Below, piece after piece: positions 45,760-58,490 of a DNA stretch of 64,000 nt; position 1 is the stretch's first letter; each line of letters starts with the position of its first letter. The stretch spans positions 30,710,001 through 30,774,000 of the forward strand of contig NC_073354.2 in NCBI RefSeq assembly GCF_027580225.2, written 5' to 3'. The position numbers and the translations under genes are program-made. The notes under the pieces are model-generated. The model did no database searches, was not told the origin of the DNA, and saw nothing but the letters and a program-made list of their open reading frames with translations. Source of the DNA: Misgurnus anguillicaudatus (Eukaryota; Chordata; Actinopteri; Cypriniformes; Cobitidae).

Positions 45760-48700
45760 CAGTGGCTGGCGACTTTTTGAATGGTTTTCTATGGGCAATG
45801 AGTATTACTGTGCATTCATACCAGACACGAATAAAGCGAATAAATCACGCTTATTTGCACGTAGTATGATGCTTGAACATTTTGAGTTAACATTTGAAAT
45901 TCGCATCAATTGCGCTTGAAAATCAGACACAAATACGTTCAATTTGCCGGCTTTAGCTAGCTTGTAGTCTCAACATGTATATATATAGCTCAAATTGAGT
46001 AAAGAGTTGGACGCTTGAACATTTTGAGTTAACATTTGAAATATTTGAAAGTCGTGTCATTCGCACGTGAAATTCATACGTGTTTTCTATAGGCAATTCG
46101 TGTTACTGTGCATTCACACCACATGCGAATGGAGCAAATAAATCATGCTATCGGGTAAAGTTGGACGCTTGAACATTTTGAGTTAACATTTTAAATTCGC
46201 ATAAACTGCGCTTGCAATTCAGACGCAAATATGTTCAATTTGCTGGCTTTAGCTAGCTTGTAGTCTCAATATGTATATATATAGCTCAAATTGAGTAAAG
46301 AGTTGGACGCTTGAGCATTTTGAGTTAACATTTGAAATATTTGAAAGTCGTGTCATTCGCACGTGAAATTCATACGTGTTTTCTATAGGCAATTCGTGTT
46401 ACTGTGCATTCACACCACATGCGAATGGAGCAAATAAATCATGCTATCGGGTAAAGTTGGACGCTTGAACATTTTGAGTTAACATTTTAAATTCGCATAA
46501 ACTGCGCTTGCAATTCAGACGCAAATATGTTCAATTTGCTGGCTTTAGCTAGCTTGTAGTCTCAATATGTATATATATAGCTCAAATTGAGTAAAGAGTT
46601 GGACGCTTGAACATTTTGAGTTAACATTTGAAATATTTGAAAGTCGTGTCATTCGCACGTGAAATTCAGACGTGTTTTCTATGGGCAATTCATGTTACTA
46701 TGCATTCACACCAGATGCGAATGGAGCGAACAAGTCATGCTATCGGGTGTAGTTGGACGCTTGAACATTTTGAGTTAACATTTGAAAGTCGTGTCATTCG
46801 CACGTGAAATTCAGACGTGTTTTCTATGGGCAATTCGTGTAACTGTGCATTCACACCAGATGCGAATAGAGCGAATAAATCATGCTATTGGGTGAAATTG
46901 GACGCTTGAACATTTTGAGTTAACATTTTAAATTCGCATAAACTGCGCTTGCAATTCAGACGCAAATATGTTCAATTTGCCGGCTTTAGCTAGCTTGTAG
47001 TCTCAATATGTATATATATAGCTCAAATTGAGTAAAGAGTTGGACACTTGAACATTTTGAGTTAACATTTGAAATTCGCATCAACTGCGCTTGCAATTCA
47101 GGCACAAATACGTTCAATTTGCCGGCTTTAGCTAGCTTGTAGTCTCAATATGTATATATATAGCTCAAATTGAGTAAAGAGTTGGACGCTTGAACATTTT
47201 GAGTTAAGATTTGAATTATATGAAAGTCGTGTCATTCGCGTGTGAAATTCAGACGCGTTTTCTATAGGCAATTTGTGTTACTGTGCATTCACACCAGATG
47301 CGAATGGAGCGAACAAATCATTCTATCGGGTGTAGTTGGACGCTTGAACATTTTGAGTTAACATTTGAAAGTCGTGTCATTCGCACGTGAAATTCAGACG
47401 TGTTTTCTATAGGGAATTTGTGTTACTGTGCATTCACACCAGATGCGAATAGAGCGAATAAATCATGCTATCAGGTGAAATTGGACGCTTGAACATTTTG
47501 AGTTAACATTTGAAATATTTGAAAGTCGTGTCATTCGCGTGTGAAATTCAGACGTGTTTTCTATAGGCAATTTGTGTTACTGTGCATTCACACCAGATGC
47601 GAATAGAGCGAATAAATCATGCTATCGGGTGAAATTGGACGCTTGAACATTTTGAGTTAACATTTGAAATTCACATCAATTGCGCTTGAAATTCAGACGC
47701 AAATACGTTCAATTTGCTGGCTTTAGCTAGCTTGTAGTCTCAATATGTATATATATAGCTCAAATTGAGTAAAGAGTTGGACGCTTGAGCATTTTGAGTT
47801 AACATTTGAAATATTTGAAAGTCGTGTCATTCGCGTGTGAAATTCAGACGCGTATTCTATGGGCAATTCGTGTTACTGTGCATTCACACCAGATGCGAAT
47901 GGAGCGAACAAATCATGCTATCGGGTGAAGTTGGATGCTTGAACATTTTGAGTTAACATTTGAAATATTTGAAAGTCGTGTCATTCACATGTGAAATTCA
48001 GACACGTTTTCTATGGGCAATTCGTGTTACTGTGCATTCACACCAGATGCCAATGGAGCAAATAAATCATGCTATCAGGTGTAGTTGGACGCTTGAACAT
48101 TTTGAGTTAACATTTGAAATTCGCATCAATTGCGCTTGCAATTCAGACGCAAATACGTTCAATTTGCCGGCTTTAGCTAGCTTGTAGTCTCAATATGTAT
48201 ATATATAGCTCAAATTGAGTAAAGAGTTGGACGCTTGAACATTTTAAGTTAACATTTGAAAGGCGCGTCATTCGCGTGTGAAATTCAGATGCATTTTATA
48301 TGGGCAATGAGTGTTAGTGTGCATTCACACCAGATGCAAATGAAGCGAATAATTATTGCTATTTGCGCTTGAAATTTAGACGCGCATATGCTTTTAGTCT
48401 CAATATATAGCTCAAATTGAGTAAAGAGTGTTTTTTTACAACTTTCCAGATTGGCTGACCTTCTCACTCACTTTCATCCAAGCCAGATCCTTTTTATTTT
48501 TGTTTCTACAAAAGTACGAAGATGTGTCGTACAGCTCCGAGTGTCCAAATACAGCGAAGATGATTTTGTCCTCCATTGATTTTTCATATTTCTGCCTCAG
48601 CTAGCTACATTGTAATTGCGTCACTACTAGAGCAAGCTCCTGATTGGTCAACGAGGTGCAAATATACTCCAAAGTTAAAATTTTTCAACCTGTTCACACC

Positions 48701-48845
48701 CAAATCACGCGTTCCACACATAAAAAGTTGCATTCACACCGCGTCATATGCGCAGCGGTATGTGCGCAATTACGCAGCAGAATTGACCTTACATGTAAAT
48801 CACTCGCGCTTAACGCTTCATTCGCGTCTGGTGTGAACGTTTATC
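45760..48845. mobile_element. Probable host element of the array (CACACCAGACGCGAATGAAG type)
   Basis: The array starts near CATTCATACCAGACACGAAT and the unit ends at 48817-48840 with TTCATTCGCGTCTGGTGTGA, its inverse, so the array seems to be an expansion inside a known style of fish TIR element. The interior at 48430-48800 is unique to it. The same left-end sequence reappears at 63931. Exact ends and TSD not resolved. Confidence 0.5.
45811..48430. repeat. Two-module tandem array (A ~150 bp, B ~145 bp)
   Basis: TGCATTC anchors recur at 45811, 46109, 46405, 46701, 46846, 47284, 47429, 47583, 47879, 48033 and 48320. Spacings are about 297, 296, 296, 145, 438, 145, 154, 296, 154 and 287, giving the order AB, AB, AB, A, ABB, A, A, AB, A, AB, then a degenerate tail. 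Module A holds CACACCAGATGCGAATGGAG and GAAAGTCGTGTCATTCGC; module B holds GCTAGCTTGTAGTCTCAATA and AGCTCAAATTGAGTAAAGAG. Both modules start from TTGGACGCTTGAACATTTTG. Confidence 0.93.
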
Positions 48846-49062
48846 CGTGCCGAACGCCTTACGTTTTGGTCGCCTCCCATGCCATGTGGTTTTTCAGGAG
48901 CGCTCACAGCGGAAAAGCACCTGACGTCATTCATGTTTTTTCCACTCACTCACTGTTTCCTGTATGTTTGAGCACCTCTAACTCTCGATTAAGGTAAGCA
49001 CAAGTCCCCTTTTTTTTTTATTTCTGCTAACATGACAATTAACAGCAAAAGAGCGCTCTCCT
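48846..49062. other. Short stretch with a CRE
   Basis: A perfect TGACGTCA lies at 48922-48929, and CGATTAAGGTAAGC near 48987 looks like a splice donor. No ORF. I see no further promoter evidence. Confidence 0.25.
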
Positions 49063-49066
49063 TTAA

Positions 49067-49534
49067 AGGAATAGTCTACTCATTTTCAATATTAAAATAT
49101 GTTATTACCTTAACTAAGAATTGTTGATACATCCCTCTATCATCTGTGTGCGTGCACGTAAGCGCTGGAGCGCGCTGCGATGCTTCGATAGCATTTAGCT
49201 TAACCCCATTCATTCAATGGTACCATTTAGAGATAAAGTTAGAAGTGACCAAACACATCAACGTTTTTCCTATTTAAGACGAGTAGTTATACGAGCAAGT
49301 TTGGTGGTACAAAATAAAACGTAGCGCTTTTCTAAGCGGATTTAAAAGAGGAACTATATTTTATGGCGTAATAGCACTTATGGGAGTACTTATGGGGCAA
49401 AGCTAAATGCTATCGAAGCGTCGCAGCGCGCTCCAGCGCTTACGTGCACGCACACAGATGATAGAGGGATGTATCAACAATTCTTAGTTAATGTAATAAC
49501 ATATTTTAATATTGAAAATGAGTAGACTATTCCT
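49067..49534. mobile_element. TTAA MITE (AGGAATAGTCTAC family), near-perfect palindrome
   Basis: AGGAATAGTCTACTCATTTT and its inverse end the element; TTAA at 49063-49066 and 49535-49538. Long arms, including GTGCGTGCACGTAAGCGCTG and its inverse, pair over about 150 bp. Confidence 0.93.
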
Positions 49535-49538
49535 TTAA

Positions 49539-50875
49539 TATTTGATTAACAGGACAGCTTTCTCGTTTTTAAGCGATTAAAACACATTTGGTGTGACTGG
49601 CCGCTATGTTAGCCTGTTCAGATAAAAAGCAGCATTTTATTTTTGCATACACTATCCCTTTAAATGTGAGTTTTTGTTAAGTCTAGTGTGCTTTATCTAT
49701 TCCCACATTTTCCACCATGTTTATGGCTGTTATTGCTGAGTACGGTGAGCCATCCAGATGGCCGGTTAGAGCTGACAGGACTAAATTATGATTGAGTCTG
49801 GCATAGCATAACAGTGGTTTGATGCACTCATAACATCCATAACACCTCTCCCTCTGCAGACCCCATTAGGCCTGTTTTTGTTGTCTTTTTTGCCACATTC
49901 CCATTCTCCAAAAGCATCTGAATCAGGGCCTGACCTCTCATCCCATTATGCTCATTTAGTGCTGCTTGCTATTGCATTCCAGACAGAGCGTCTTTAAGTA
50001 TTAATGACCTCATCAGCGGTTCTTTTAAATTACCCTTTAAAATGCATTTTTGGCCAATCCTTTACTGCTGGGTCTGCTTGCTCTCACTAACAGCTACACA
50101 TCTCACATCTGAGGAGGAACAGAGACTTGTATCTTTTAGAGACGAGCTCTTGTTGTAGTTGTCAGGTTCGGTGGCTGTGCTGAAGGATTACTTCCAATGA
50201 AGCGGCCCGGCACTACGTTATGGCAGGTTAGTAATGCTGGATTCAGATATTGAAACTTTTATTTGATAATGCTAGTGTTCAGATAAGTGTGTGTTGTTGT
50301 CTTATATGACAAGAGCTCAATGTAAGACCTTTGGAAAATGCCATGCTATGTTTTGCCTATATAGGCTTATATGCGTTTATACATCACCTTTATTTCACAA
50401 CTTGACGGTTTATTGCTTTTTCTTTCTAGAGGACCGTAAAATGCATTTTTTTTAAGATTAGTTCTGTAAATTGGAAAGAATTCAGTTGGGTTTTTATCAT
50501 TATCAGCTTATCCACTCTTTTTTATTTTTCTTGCTTTATATTTGTATAATTTTGATTACTTTTATTTTTTATTTATTTTAGATATCACAGTCTGAGATGA
50601 TGTAACAGCTATCCGCATACATTTCATAAAGCTTTTCAAGAAATGTAGTAAGTAGTACTAAACTGTACAATTTATATTGTTAATACAGATTTCTGAACAA
50701 TGGTTTTAAGTTGAAATATTTTCTGCAATGTGATTCATGCTTAACTGAATATTTTAAGGTTATCACAAGGTTAGGTCATATGCATTGTAAAATTTCTTAA
50801 TTTATTTTAACTTAGTATCTTTAATCTTGACTAGTGATGAGTTGCTGTATCTTACAAAAAATGTAAATAGCTTAA
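49539..50875. other. Low-repeat island, no gene recognised
   Basis: No TIR or SSR seen. About 49680-50230 has mixed composition and could include conserved non-coding DNA; untested. Confidence 0.3.
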
Positions 50876-50879
50876 TTAA

Positions 50880-51798
50880 AGGCAGGGTAGGCAGGAATTA
50901 TCCAAAAAACTTTTTTACAAGTTTGTCCAAACTGTCTTTATATACAAATGCATAATCAAAATGTAAGTACTCTAAAAAAGAGAGCACAAAACTCGAGTGT
51001 CTGTAGACCTCTCACGACTGTGTTAAACACAGTTAATTATTTCCATCCGGGACGAAACATATGATTAGCTTGCTCAAATATCACTCTCTCTCGCGACCAT
51101 GGCTCCACCCGTTGCTATGGGATCTGCCCAGACATGCGCACACCCGATTGATTTGAACGTGCACGAGGCAATACGAAGAGCAATAGTACAGCAGAGAAAT
51201 AGCACTAACAACTCACAGAAACTGCATTCACATCTTACAGTACCTGCATATCCAGTCAGCGAAGGCAAAAAAGGAATAAATGAAGCAATCAAACGAGAGG
51301 AAATATCGCGTGGCTTTTCCTCGAGTCGATGATGCAGTAGCAGTATTGTCTGCGGAGTGTAGTCCTCGTCAGAGTCAACAATGCTTTCATCACAGAAACT
51401 CTTCCATGCAAAACACTGGCTTAATAGTGAGTACTAAAAGCCATCCGTTTATAAAAGCCATCTGTTTATATTCCTAGTGATAAAGTTAGGTGTATTATTA
51501 CATGTGATTGTGACTTGATGTTATTACATGCACCGCGCTCCTTCCTCTCCGCTTGTCTGAGGTAATTCGCGCGTTCATGTGTTTTGGGGGCGTGGCTTAA
51601 GAAGAAACCCAGAAGGGAGGGGGTGGAGTGAATGGAAAAGTTAGCTGTGTTTAAAACAGTGCAGAGAGGTATACAGACACCCGATTTTTGTACTCTCTTT
51701 TTCGGAGTACTTGCATTGTACTTATGTATTGATATATAAAGTCAGTTTAAACAAATTTGTTAAAAAGTTTTTTTAGATAATTCCTGCCAATTCTGCCT
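50880..51798. mobile_element. TTAA element (AGGCAGGGTAGGCAGG family)
   Basis: Left AGGCAGGGTAGGCAGGAATT and right AATTCCTGCCAATTCTGCCT with TTAA at 50876-50879 and 51799-51802. 919 bp. Frames at 51099-51332 and 51280-51477 have no transposase motif. Confidence 0.85.
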
Positions 51799-51859
51799 TT
51801 AACTAGTGCTGGGTATAGATTAATCTAGAATAATCTCATACAAAATAAAAGTCATTTTT

Positions 51860-52900
<1,041 letters not shown>

Positions 52901-52929
<29 letters not shown>

Positions 52930-52946
52930 TCAGGTATTTACATTTA

Positions 52947-53004
<58 letters not shown>

Positions 53005-53026
53005 AATATAAATAAAAATTTCTTAA

Positions 53027-53068
<42 letters not shown>

Positions 53069-53104
53069 ATGTATGTATGTATGTATGTGTGTGTGTGTGT
53101 GTGT
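52901..53104. repeat. Compound microsatellites (CA)n, (TA)n, (AC)n, (GTAT)n, (GT)n
   Basis: CA to 52928, TA about 52950-52998, then AT/AC/GTAT/GT at 53027-53104. Confidence 0.95.
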
Positions 53105-53355
53105 TTAAATTACACACAGCACAGATTAATATGTTATGCAAAAAATTGCTTTTATTTTGTATGAGAATAATCTAGATTAATCTATGCCCAGCCCTAAATT
53201 TAACATTTATGCTAGTATTAAATATAAACATTTTATGGGTTAATTTTACCAGGCGGCTCGGTTTGTCCCTTTTTGAGATGCATTTTAAACTAATATTCTG
53301 GCTTCTTATTGGCTGCTTTTTCTTAGATATTTAGTCTAAGTCACTGATTTTTAAA

Positions 53356-53356
53356 A

Positions 53357-53387
<31 letters not shown>

Positions 53388-53389
53388 TG
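53356..53389. repeat. (AT)n plus poly-T
   Basis: About 12 AT repeats followed by a T run. Confidence 0.95.
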
Positions 53390-53996
53390 TTTATGATTGC
53401 CACAACTATATTTTTGTCTACAAAAGTATTTTCAGACATTTAAACAAGGACTGGGCCGATACCACTTTTTCATGTCTGATACCGATGTGGATACCACAAC
53501 CTTGAGTATCTGTTGATACAATTCCATCTATATCGCCCTTTTGATCAATTAAGCTGTAAATAACACATTTGTTTTGTGTAAATATAAAAAGTAAATGTGT
53601 GAAGTAAACCATAACTTACCTCCATTACAAAATGTACAGAACAGTAAGATTTTAGATTTTAAGCATTACATCTAATATCACAGTAGATGCACTAAAAAAC
53701 ATATGAAGAGTTTCGTTGCAAAACGAGATAAATCCATTTTTTAAAAACATTTTTGTCAAAACATGTTTATTATTATGTTATCATGTTATTATTTTGTTTT
53801 ATTACACGGCTCTCTGGAATGCTTGATTCTGATTGGTCAGTTGAGACATTTGCAGGTTCGTTCTTTTCAAATAATAACCGCTCCAAAGTAATAACGAATA
53901 GCCGGTACTACTTGTACGATTTAAAATCGCTCCGCGCCAATAAAGATTACTGTTTGGCGCCATCTTGTGACAAACACTGGACAGCCACAATTAAGA

Positions 53997-54295
53997 ATGG
54001 AAAATTTTGACATTAATTTTAACATGTACAGAAAAAATAAAACATTTAAACAGTGGATAGAAGAACGAACAACGACAAGACACAGAGAGCTTACTGAGAC
54101 TGAACTTGACAAAATAGAGCATGACAGCTATGAAGCCAACACACAAAATATACAGAATGGGCATTAAAACTTCTCAAAGACTGGCTAAAACAGAAAAAAA
54201 TGGAGACGGACAAGTATGAAGCAGAGGATCTTAATAAGGTATTGCAATCATTTTATGCATCTATGCAAAGTTTCGCGGAAGGACAAAAATGTTAG
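53997..54295 (+). pseudogene. Broken N-terminal ORF resembling Crypton/KIAA1958-type recombinase
   Basis: The frame opens at ATG 53997 (MENFDINF...) and breaks by a one-base loss near 54155; the next frame then runs from 54158 to TAG at 54293-54295. The second part shows [20 protein letters not shown] and then ADLN-, FYASM- and FAEG-like phrases. This resembles the N-terminal alpha-helical (core-binding) domain of KIAA1958/Crypton tyrosine recombinases, where 'W..DWL' precedes 'LN..L..FY', as I recall them. The catalytic domain is absent. Two independent breaks (frameshift and early stop) mean it is not functional. Identity needs a profile search. Confidence 0.5.
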
Positions 54296-54381
54296 TTTAC
54301 AACAAATATGCCAATAAAATGTTTCAAATTCATATTCATGTCCAGTTTTTTTTTCTTATGTGGCAAGTAGCCGTGTAATAA

Positions 54382-54532
54382 GCGGGATAATGTACAGGCA
54401 GCTGGTAGTTATCGGGAAATAAGCCCCTTCAGTGTGATACAAGACCCTCCGCTTCGCGTCGGGTCCTGATCACACTGTCGTGGCTTATTTCCCGATAACT
54501 ACCGGCTGTCTCTACATTATCCCTTACTTATG
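54382..54532. repeat. ~75-bp-arm imperfect hairpin
   Basis: GGTAGTTATCGGGAAATAAG (left) and CTTATTTCCCGATAACTACC (right) pair perfectly. Outside, ATAATGTAC/GTAGAGA-type bases and inside, CAGTGTGAT/ATCACACTG and ACCC/GGGT continue the stem to a CGCTTCGCG turn. Confidence 0.9.
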
Positions 54533-54719
54533 GTGCTACTTAGTTGTATTTTTTAAGTTATAAAGGTTTAAATCAAAACAAGTTGCCATGACAGTTAAGG
54601 TCCGTGTTGGTATCAGATCGGATTGTACTCCTCGACTTCTACAATATTCGATCCAGCTATTTTGGCCAATATCGGACTAATATCGATGTAGAATATCAGA
54701 CCGGCTCACCACTACAGGC

Positions 54720-55545
54720 ACCTTCAGATTAAAAGATTTGTATGTATTTACTGGCTGACCTTATTCGCGAGCTAACTTACAGTTAACAACAGCATTACTA
54801 GATTCTTCTTCATTAGAATGTCATACACTTTACAACATAGTTATATCCAGTATTTACATTTAGCCTGATGTAACAGCTAAGTGAGCCATCTATAAAAACA
54901 CAACGCTATCTTTCCCCTCTGCAGCCTAGATAGAAATATAGATAGTCTATTCAGATCCTTGGCAAAGTCTTGTCTCATTTCAAGGAACCTGAAGCAGACT
55001 TGAGAAGCTATTCAGAGAGGCGGCATTTAGATGTAAATCAAGCAGATATAAAACTCTGCTATTGTGAGATAAGGAGGTCACAGATGTCATCGCCAAGTCT
55101 TTTATGTGATAGCTGTTTAGAGCCAACAAGCTCAGATTGAACCCTGAGGTGACACAGAACCGAACTAACCAGGACAAAATGTGCCTGCGTCAACCTTCTC
55201 CCAGCGTGGGCTTTGCACACACACACAAAAAACCCCAGTGATTCGCATCTCAATGCCAGTCATTTTTCCTCCTCATTGCACCCGATTTCATCAGACCTGC
55301 GTGTTTTTCCTCGACCTGCAAGAGGGTTGACTGCCTGCGACAGCAATGCAGATGTGTGGGTGAGAAATGCAAGGTTACTGTATACAGAGGAATAAAGATG
55401 CGAGAACGTTTTAATGCCTGTGGGTCTTCTGATGAAACAAAATAAACAAGTGCAAAATCAATCCTGCTTAATAATATGAGTTTGAGATCAGATTTTCTGT
55501 TTGTTTGACCAGTCTGGATGTGGGAATCTATTTATTATTGCCATC
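54720..55545. other. No gene or repeat recognised
   Basis: Intergenic, single-copy looking. Confidence 0.4.
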
Positions 55546-56004
55546 CACCCTCTTAAAAATAAATGTGGTTCATGAAGCAATTGAAGATCATTCTGTTTCA
55601 CAAAAGGTTCTTAAAGGTGAAAAAAAAAGGTTTTTCAGATTATAAAAATGTATGGACTGTATACACTGTCAAAAATAAAGGTACGAAGCTGTCACTGGGG
55701 CAGTACCCTTTAAAAAAGGTCCTAATATGTACCATTTAGGTACAAATATGTTCCTTTTTAGGTACATTTTGGAGGTTCAAAGGTACATTTTGGCAGTTCA
55801 AAGTACTAATATGCACTCTTTGGGTACAAAGGTGTACCTTTTTGAAAGGGTACTGTCCCAGTGACAACTTTTGTACCTTTATTTCTGAGAGTGTATATAT
55901 GTACGGAAATGGTTCTTTAAAGAACATTTGACTAAATGTTTTTTGTGGAACCAAAAAGGTTATTCTACAGCATTGCTTTTTAAGCACCTTTATGTTAAAA
56001 AGTG
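55546..56004. mobile_element. CACTA-like short element (GGTTCTTTAAAGAACC), outer copy
   Basis: Left CACCCTCTTAAAAATAAATG, right TTTATGTTAAAAAGTG, with AGGTTCTTAAAGG and GGTTCTTTAAAGAACATT arms. Split by 55664-55893. Confidence 0.7.
55664..55893. mobile_element. CACTA-like short element nested in the former
   Basis: CACTGTCAAAAATAAAGGTA left and TACCTTTATTTCTGAGAGTG right, with TA on each side (55662-55663, 55894-55895). Interior repeats GGTACA/TGTACC phrases. Non-coding. Confidence 0.8.
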
Positions 56005-56352
56005 TAGTGGGAGCACCAATTCTATACTTTACATTTTAAGATCCCATTTAATCACAACTGACGATTTGTGGCTTTTAACACATATCTGTCAGCTTCAAAA
56101 AACACATTAGTGCACTCATCTGTGTCCAAAGTACTGTCTAAAAAATGCTTTCACGAATAAGAAAGGCTGAATTCCTAATAATAATAGCAATGGGGGTTTT
56201 GCACAACAAATTTCTGTATTCTGCAAAACAGGGCACATCTCTTCCAGTTCAGGTCTTTTGGGTGTGCTTCTTGAAATGAATGTTTAAATCAAGACATCAA
56301 AGAAGCTACCAAACCGATGCCCATTGCATATACTGTATATATTGGTATTTTA

Positions 56353-56957
56353 CAACATGATCTCATGGAAAGTCGTGTTATTTGATTCATTTATTTGTGT
56401 CCATGGCACGTAATTCAGCTTTTTTGTGCCTTGAGCACAAATGTCTTTTTTGTGTCACTCACACAAATTTCTATAAATAGTTTTTCGTGTCCGTGGCAAT
56501 ACTTTCTTTTTCGTGTCATTTTATGTATTGTTTTCTCTCTCTCTCTTTTTATTTTTAAATCATTGTCGCTTGGGGTTGGGGTTAGATTTGGGGTTTGGGT
56601 TAGGATGTACTTTTATGTATTGGTTTCTACATGTGTTTTTTTTCAGCTTTTAAAACTATTCTCGCCTGCAGTTGGGGTTTGGGTTAGGATGTCTAAAAAT
56701 GTAACAGAAAGTCATTCTAACCCCAAGCGACAATGATAAGAAAATAGGAAAAAATTATGAGAAAACAATACATAAATTGAAATGACAAAAGAAAGTCACG
56801 TGCAACAGACATGAAAAACTATTTATAAAAATGTGTGCGAGTGACATGAAAAAAAAACACATTCTTGCTCAAGGCACGAAAACGCTGAATTTCGAGCCAT
56901 GTACAAATTAATCAAAATTTTCATGACTTTAACACGACTTTCCGTAAGATCAGTCTG
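56353..56957. mobile_element. Foldback element with exact 7-bp TSD
   Basis: Left CAACATGATCTCATGGAAAG and inverted right CAGACTGATCTTACGGAAAG; flanks TATTTTA at 56346-56352 and 56958-56964. Arms pair through CTATAAATAGTTTTTC and TTTATGTATTGTTTTCTC. Centre has ATTGTCGCTTGGGGTTGGGG and its partner. No ORF. Confidence 0.92.
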
Positions 56958-57003
56958 TATTTTAACGTTTTTGAAGTATTATTTTTCTTTACACTGAAAT
57001 TTA

Positions 57004-57178
57004 CAGTGTAAAAGTAAAAAGTTGAATCAACAAAAAAAAATTCAATTTGTAATACCTAAAGAATTATGTTAAAACTTTAATGTTTTTTAAGTGAATAATA
57101 CTTTTTTTTTAAAGGTGTTTTAGGTGTTACCAAATGTAGTATTTTTTTAAATTGATGCAACTTTTTCCTTTTTTACAG
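57004..57178. mobile_element. CACTA-like short element
   Basis: CAGTGTAAAAGTAAAAAGTT left, inverted right CTGTAAAAAAGGAAAAAGTT, both followed by GNATCAA. Confidence 0.6.
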
Positions 57179-57571
57179 GACAAAAAATAAAATTCCTTCA
57201 ATAAAAACAACTAGCTAGGTTAGTTGAATACCATAAAACAGAAATTTTGTCAGCCGAACCCCTTTGACCTATTATTTACTATACCCCCTTATATTTTAAG
57301 TAAATATTTCAATAATGTAATAGTTTACATAGGCTACAGTAAAGTTATTGATGTTATTACCCTATACCTGGACCTTCATTTTCTATTATTGGTAGCCTAT
57401 ATATCTGTAAAATTTGGAATTGTTTTCTTCCTGATATAAATATAATAAATACATATAAAGGAAGTAAGTGTTTTATTTAGATTTTCAAATGCAATTTCTA
57501 ATTATTTTTTTTCCTATTTACATTTTATTTATTGTAATTATTTGTTTTTATCAACTCACAAACCCCAATTC

Positions 57572-57783
57572 CAACGCTACCTCATGGATATGTTATATAT
57601 ATTTTATGAGGTGGATATTCGTACGGCCACATTCGTACATTTTTGTACAATTTGCCTTTTTCCCTGTGACGATGGGGTTAGGGGTGGGGTTTCGTTATTG
57701 CTTTTTCAGGATAATCATACATTTTTCACGATTATCTCCATATGGATTCATCCAAATCGATGAATTCTTGTGAGATCTGGCTG
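57572..57783. mobile_element. Short foldback element of the 7-bp-TSD superfamily, decayed
   Basis: Left CAACGCTACCTCATGGATAT and inverted right CAGCCAGATCTCACAAGAAT; centre GATGGGGTTAGGGGTGGGGT. Flanks CCAATTC and GTAATTT share only AATT. Confidence 0.5.
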
Positions 57784-57883
57784 GTAATTTCCTTGGGAAC
57801 CACAATGGGTTCGCAAACCGCAGTTTGGGAAACCCTGTATAAAAAGTTCATAGTGCTATCAGTTTATAGCCTACTGCTGTTAA

Positions 57884-58327
57884 AGGGGACATATGATGAA
57901 AATCTGACTTGTTCATGTTTAAGTGCTATAATTGGGTCCCCAGTGCTTTTATCAACCTAGAACATGTAAATAAGATCAACCCAGTAACTTAGTTTTGGTA
58001 AACCATTCTCTGCAAGCATGTGAAAAAATAAGCCATTGAAATATGCCCTGTGGTCAATGAACAGGCTCCCCCTGTGATGTCAGAAGGGGATTATACTGCC
58101 CCTTAATCTGCACCATCCAACCACAACACTGCCATGTAGTGCAAATAACAACTCATTTGAATTGTAAAGGACACACCCAAAAACAACACAATTTTGCTTA
58201 CATCTACAAAGTGGCAATTTTAACATGTTATAATAAATTATCTATATGGTATTTTAAGCTAAAACTTCAGGTATGTACTCGGGGGACACCAACGATTTAT
58301 TTAAAAAAGTCTTGTGAAATGTCCCCT
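57884..58327. mobile_element. TTAA MITE (AGGGGACATATGATG family)
   Basis: Left AGGGGACATATGATGAAAAT and right CTTGTGAAATGTCCCCT; TTAA at 57880-57883 and 58328-58331. Non-coding. Confidence 0.88.
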
Positions 58328-58440
58328 TTAAACAATTTCTTGACAATCAGATGCGATGAGACCCGTTTTCTGGTTTGTAGTAGAAAATTATAGTTCATAG
58401 CTGTGACAAAAACTCCAAGTCCCTTTAACATGCCCGGCAT

Positions 58441-58490
58441 GTTCCCAGGAGATCGAACCCAAAACCTCTACCAGTTGAGCTACAACAGAC
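58441..58490 (-). repeat. tRNA-like SINE head fragment
   Basis: Inverted: TAGCTCAACTGGTAGAGG and GGGTTCGATCTCC. A and B boxes are present but the cloverleaf is incomplete, so this is a SINE remnant and not a tRNA gene. Confidence 0.55.

Larger units (their letters stand above)
53799..54535 (+). mobile_element. Hairpin-ended element with recombinase-like ORF remnant
   Basis: Begins TTATTACACGGCTCTCTGGA and GAATGCTTGATTCTGATTGG, as at 60174 and 40401. AGCCGTGTAATAA at 54369-54381 mirrors the left end. From 54382 to about 54532 the sequence folds into one long hairpin. The broken ORF at 53997-54295 lies between. Confidence 0.6.
53446..54713. mobile_element. GGGCCGATACC-type hAT-like element, interrupted
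   Basis: Left GGACTGGGCCGATACCACTT and inverted right TAGTGGTGAGCCGGTCTGAT, both followed by CCGATA-type phrases. The 53799-54535 element sits inside. TSD not resolved. Confidence 0.55.

Noticed and set aside
45811..48430. CRISPR-like array
   Set aside because: Units of ~150 and ~145 bp are fully repetitive without unique spacers, in a fish genome; it is a transposon-derived tandem array.
58441..58490. tRNA gene
   Set aside because: A and B boxes are present but too close and the acceptor and anticodon arms do not form; a SINE fragment.
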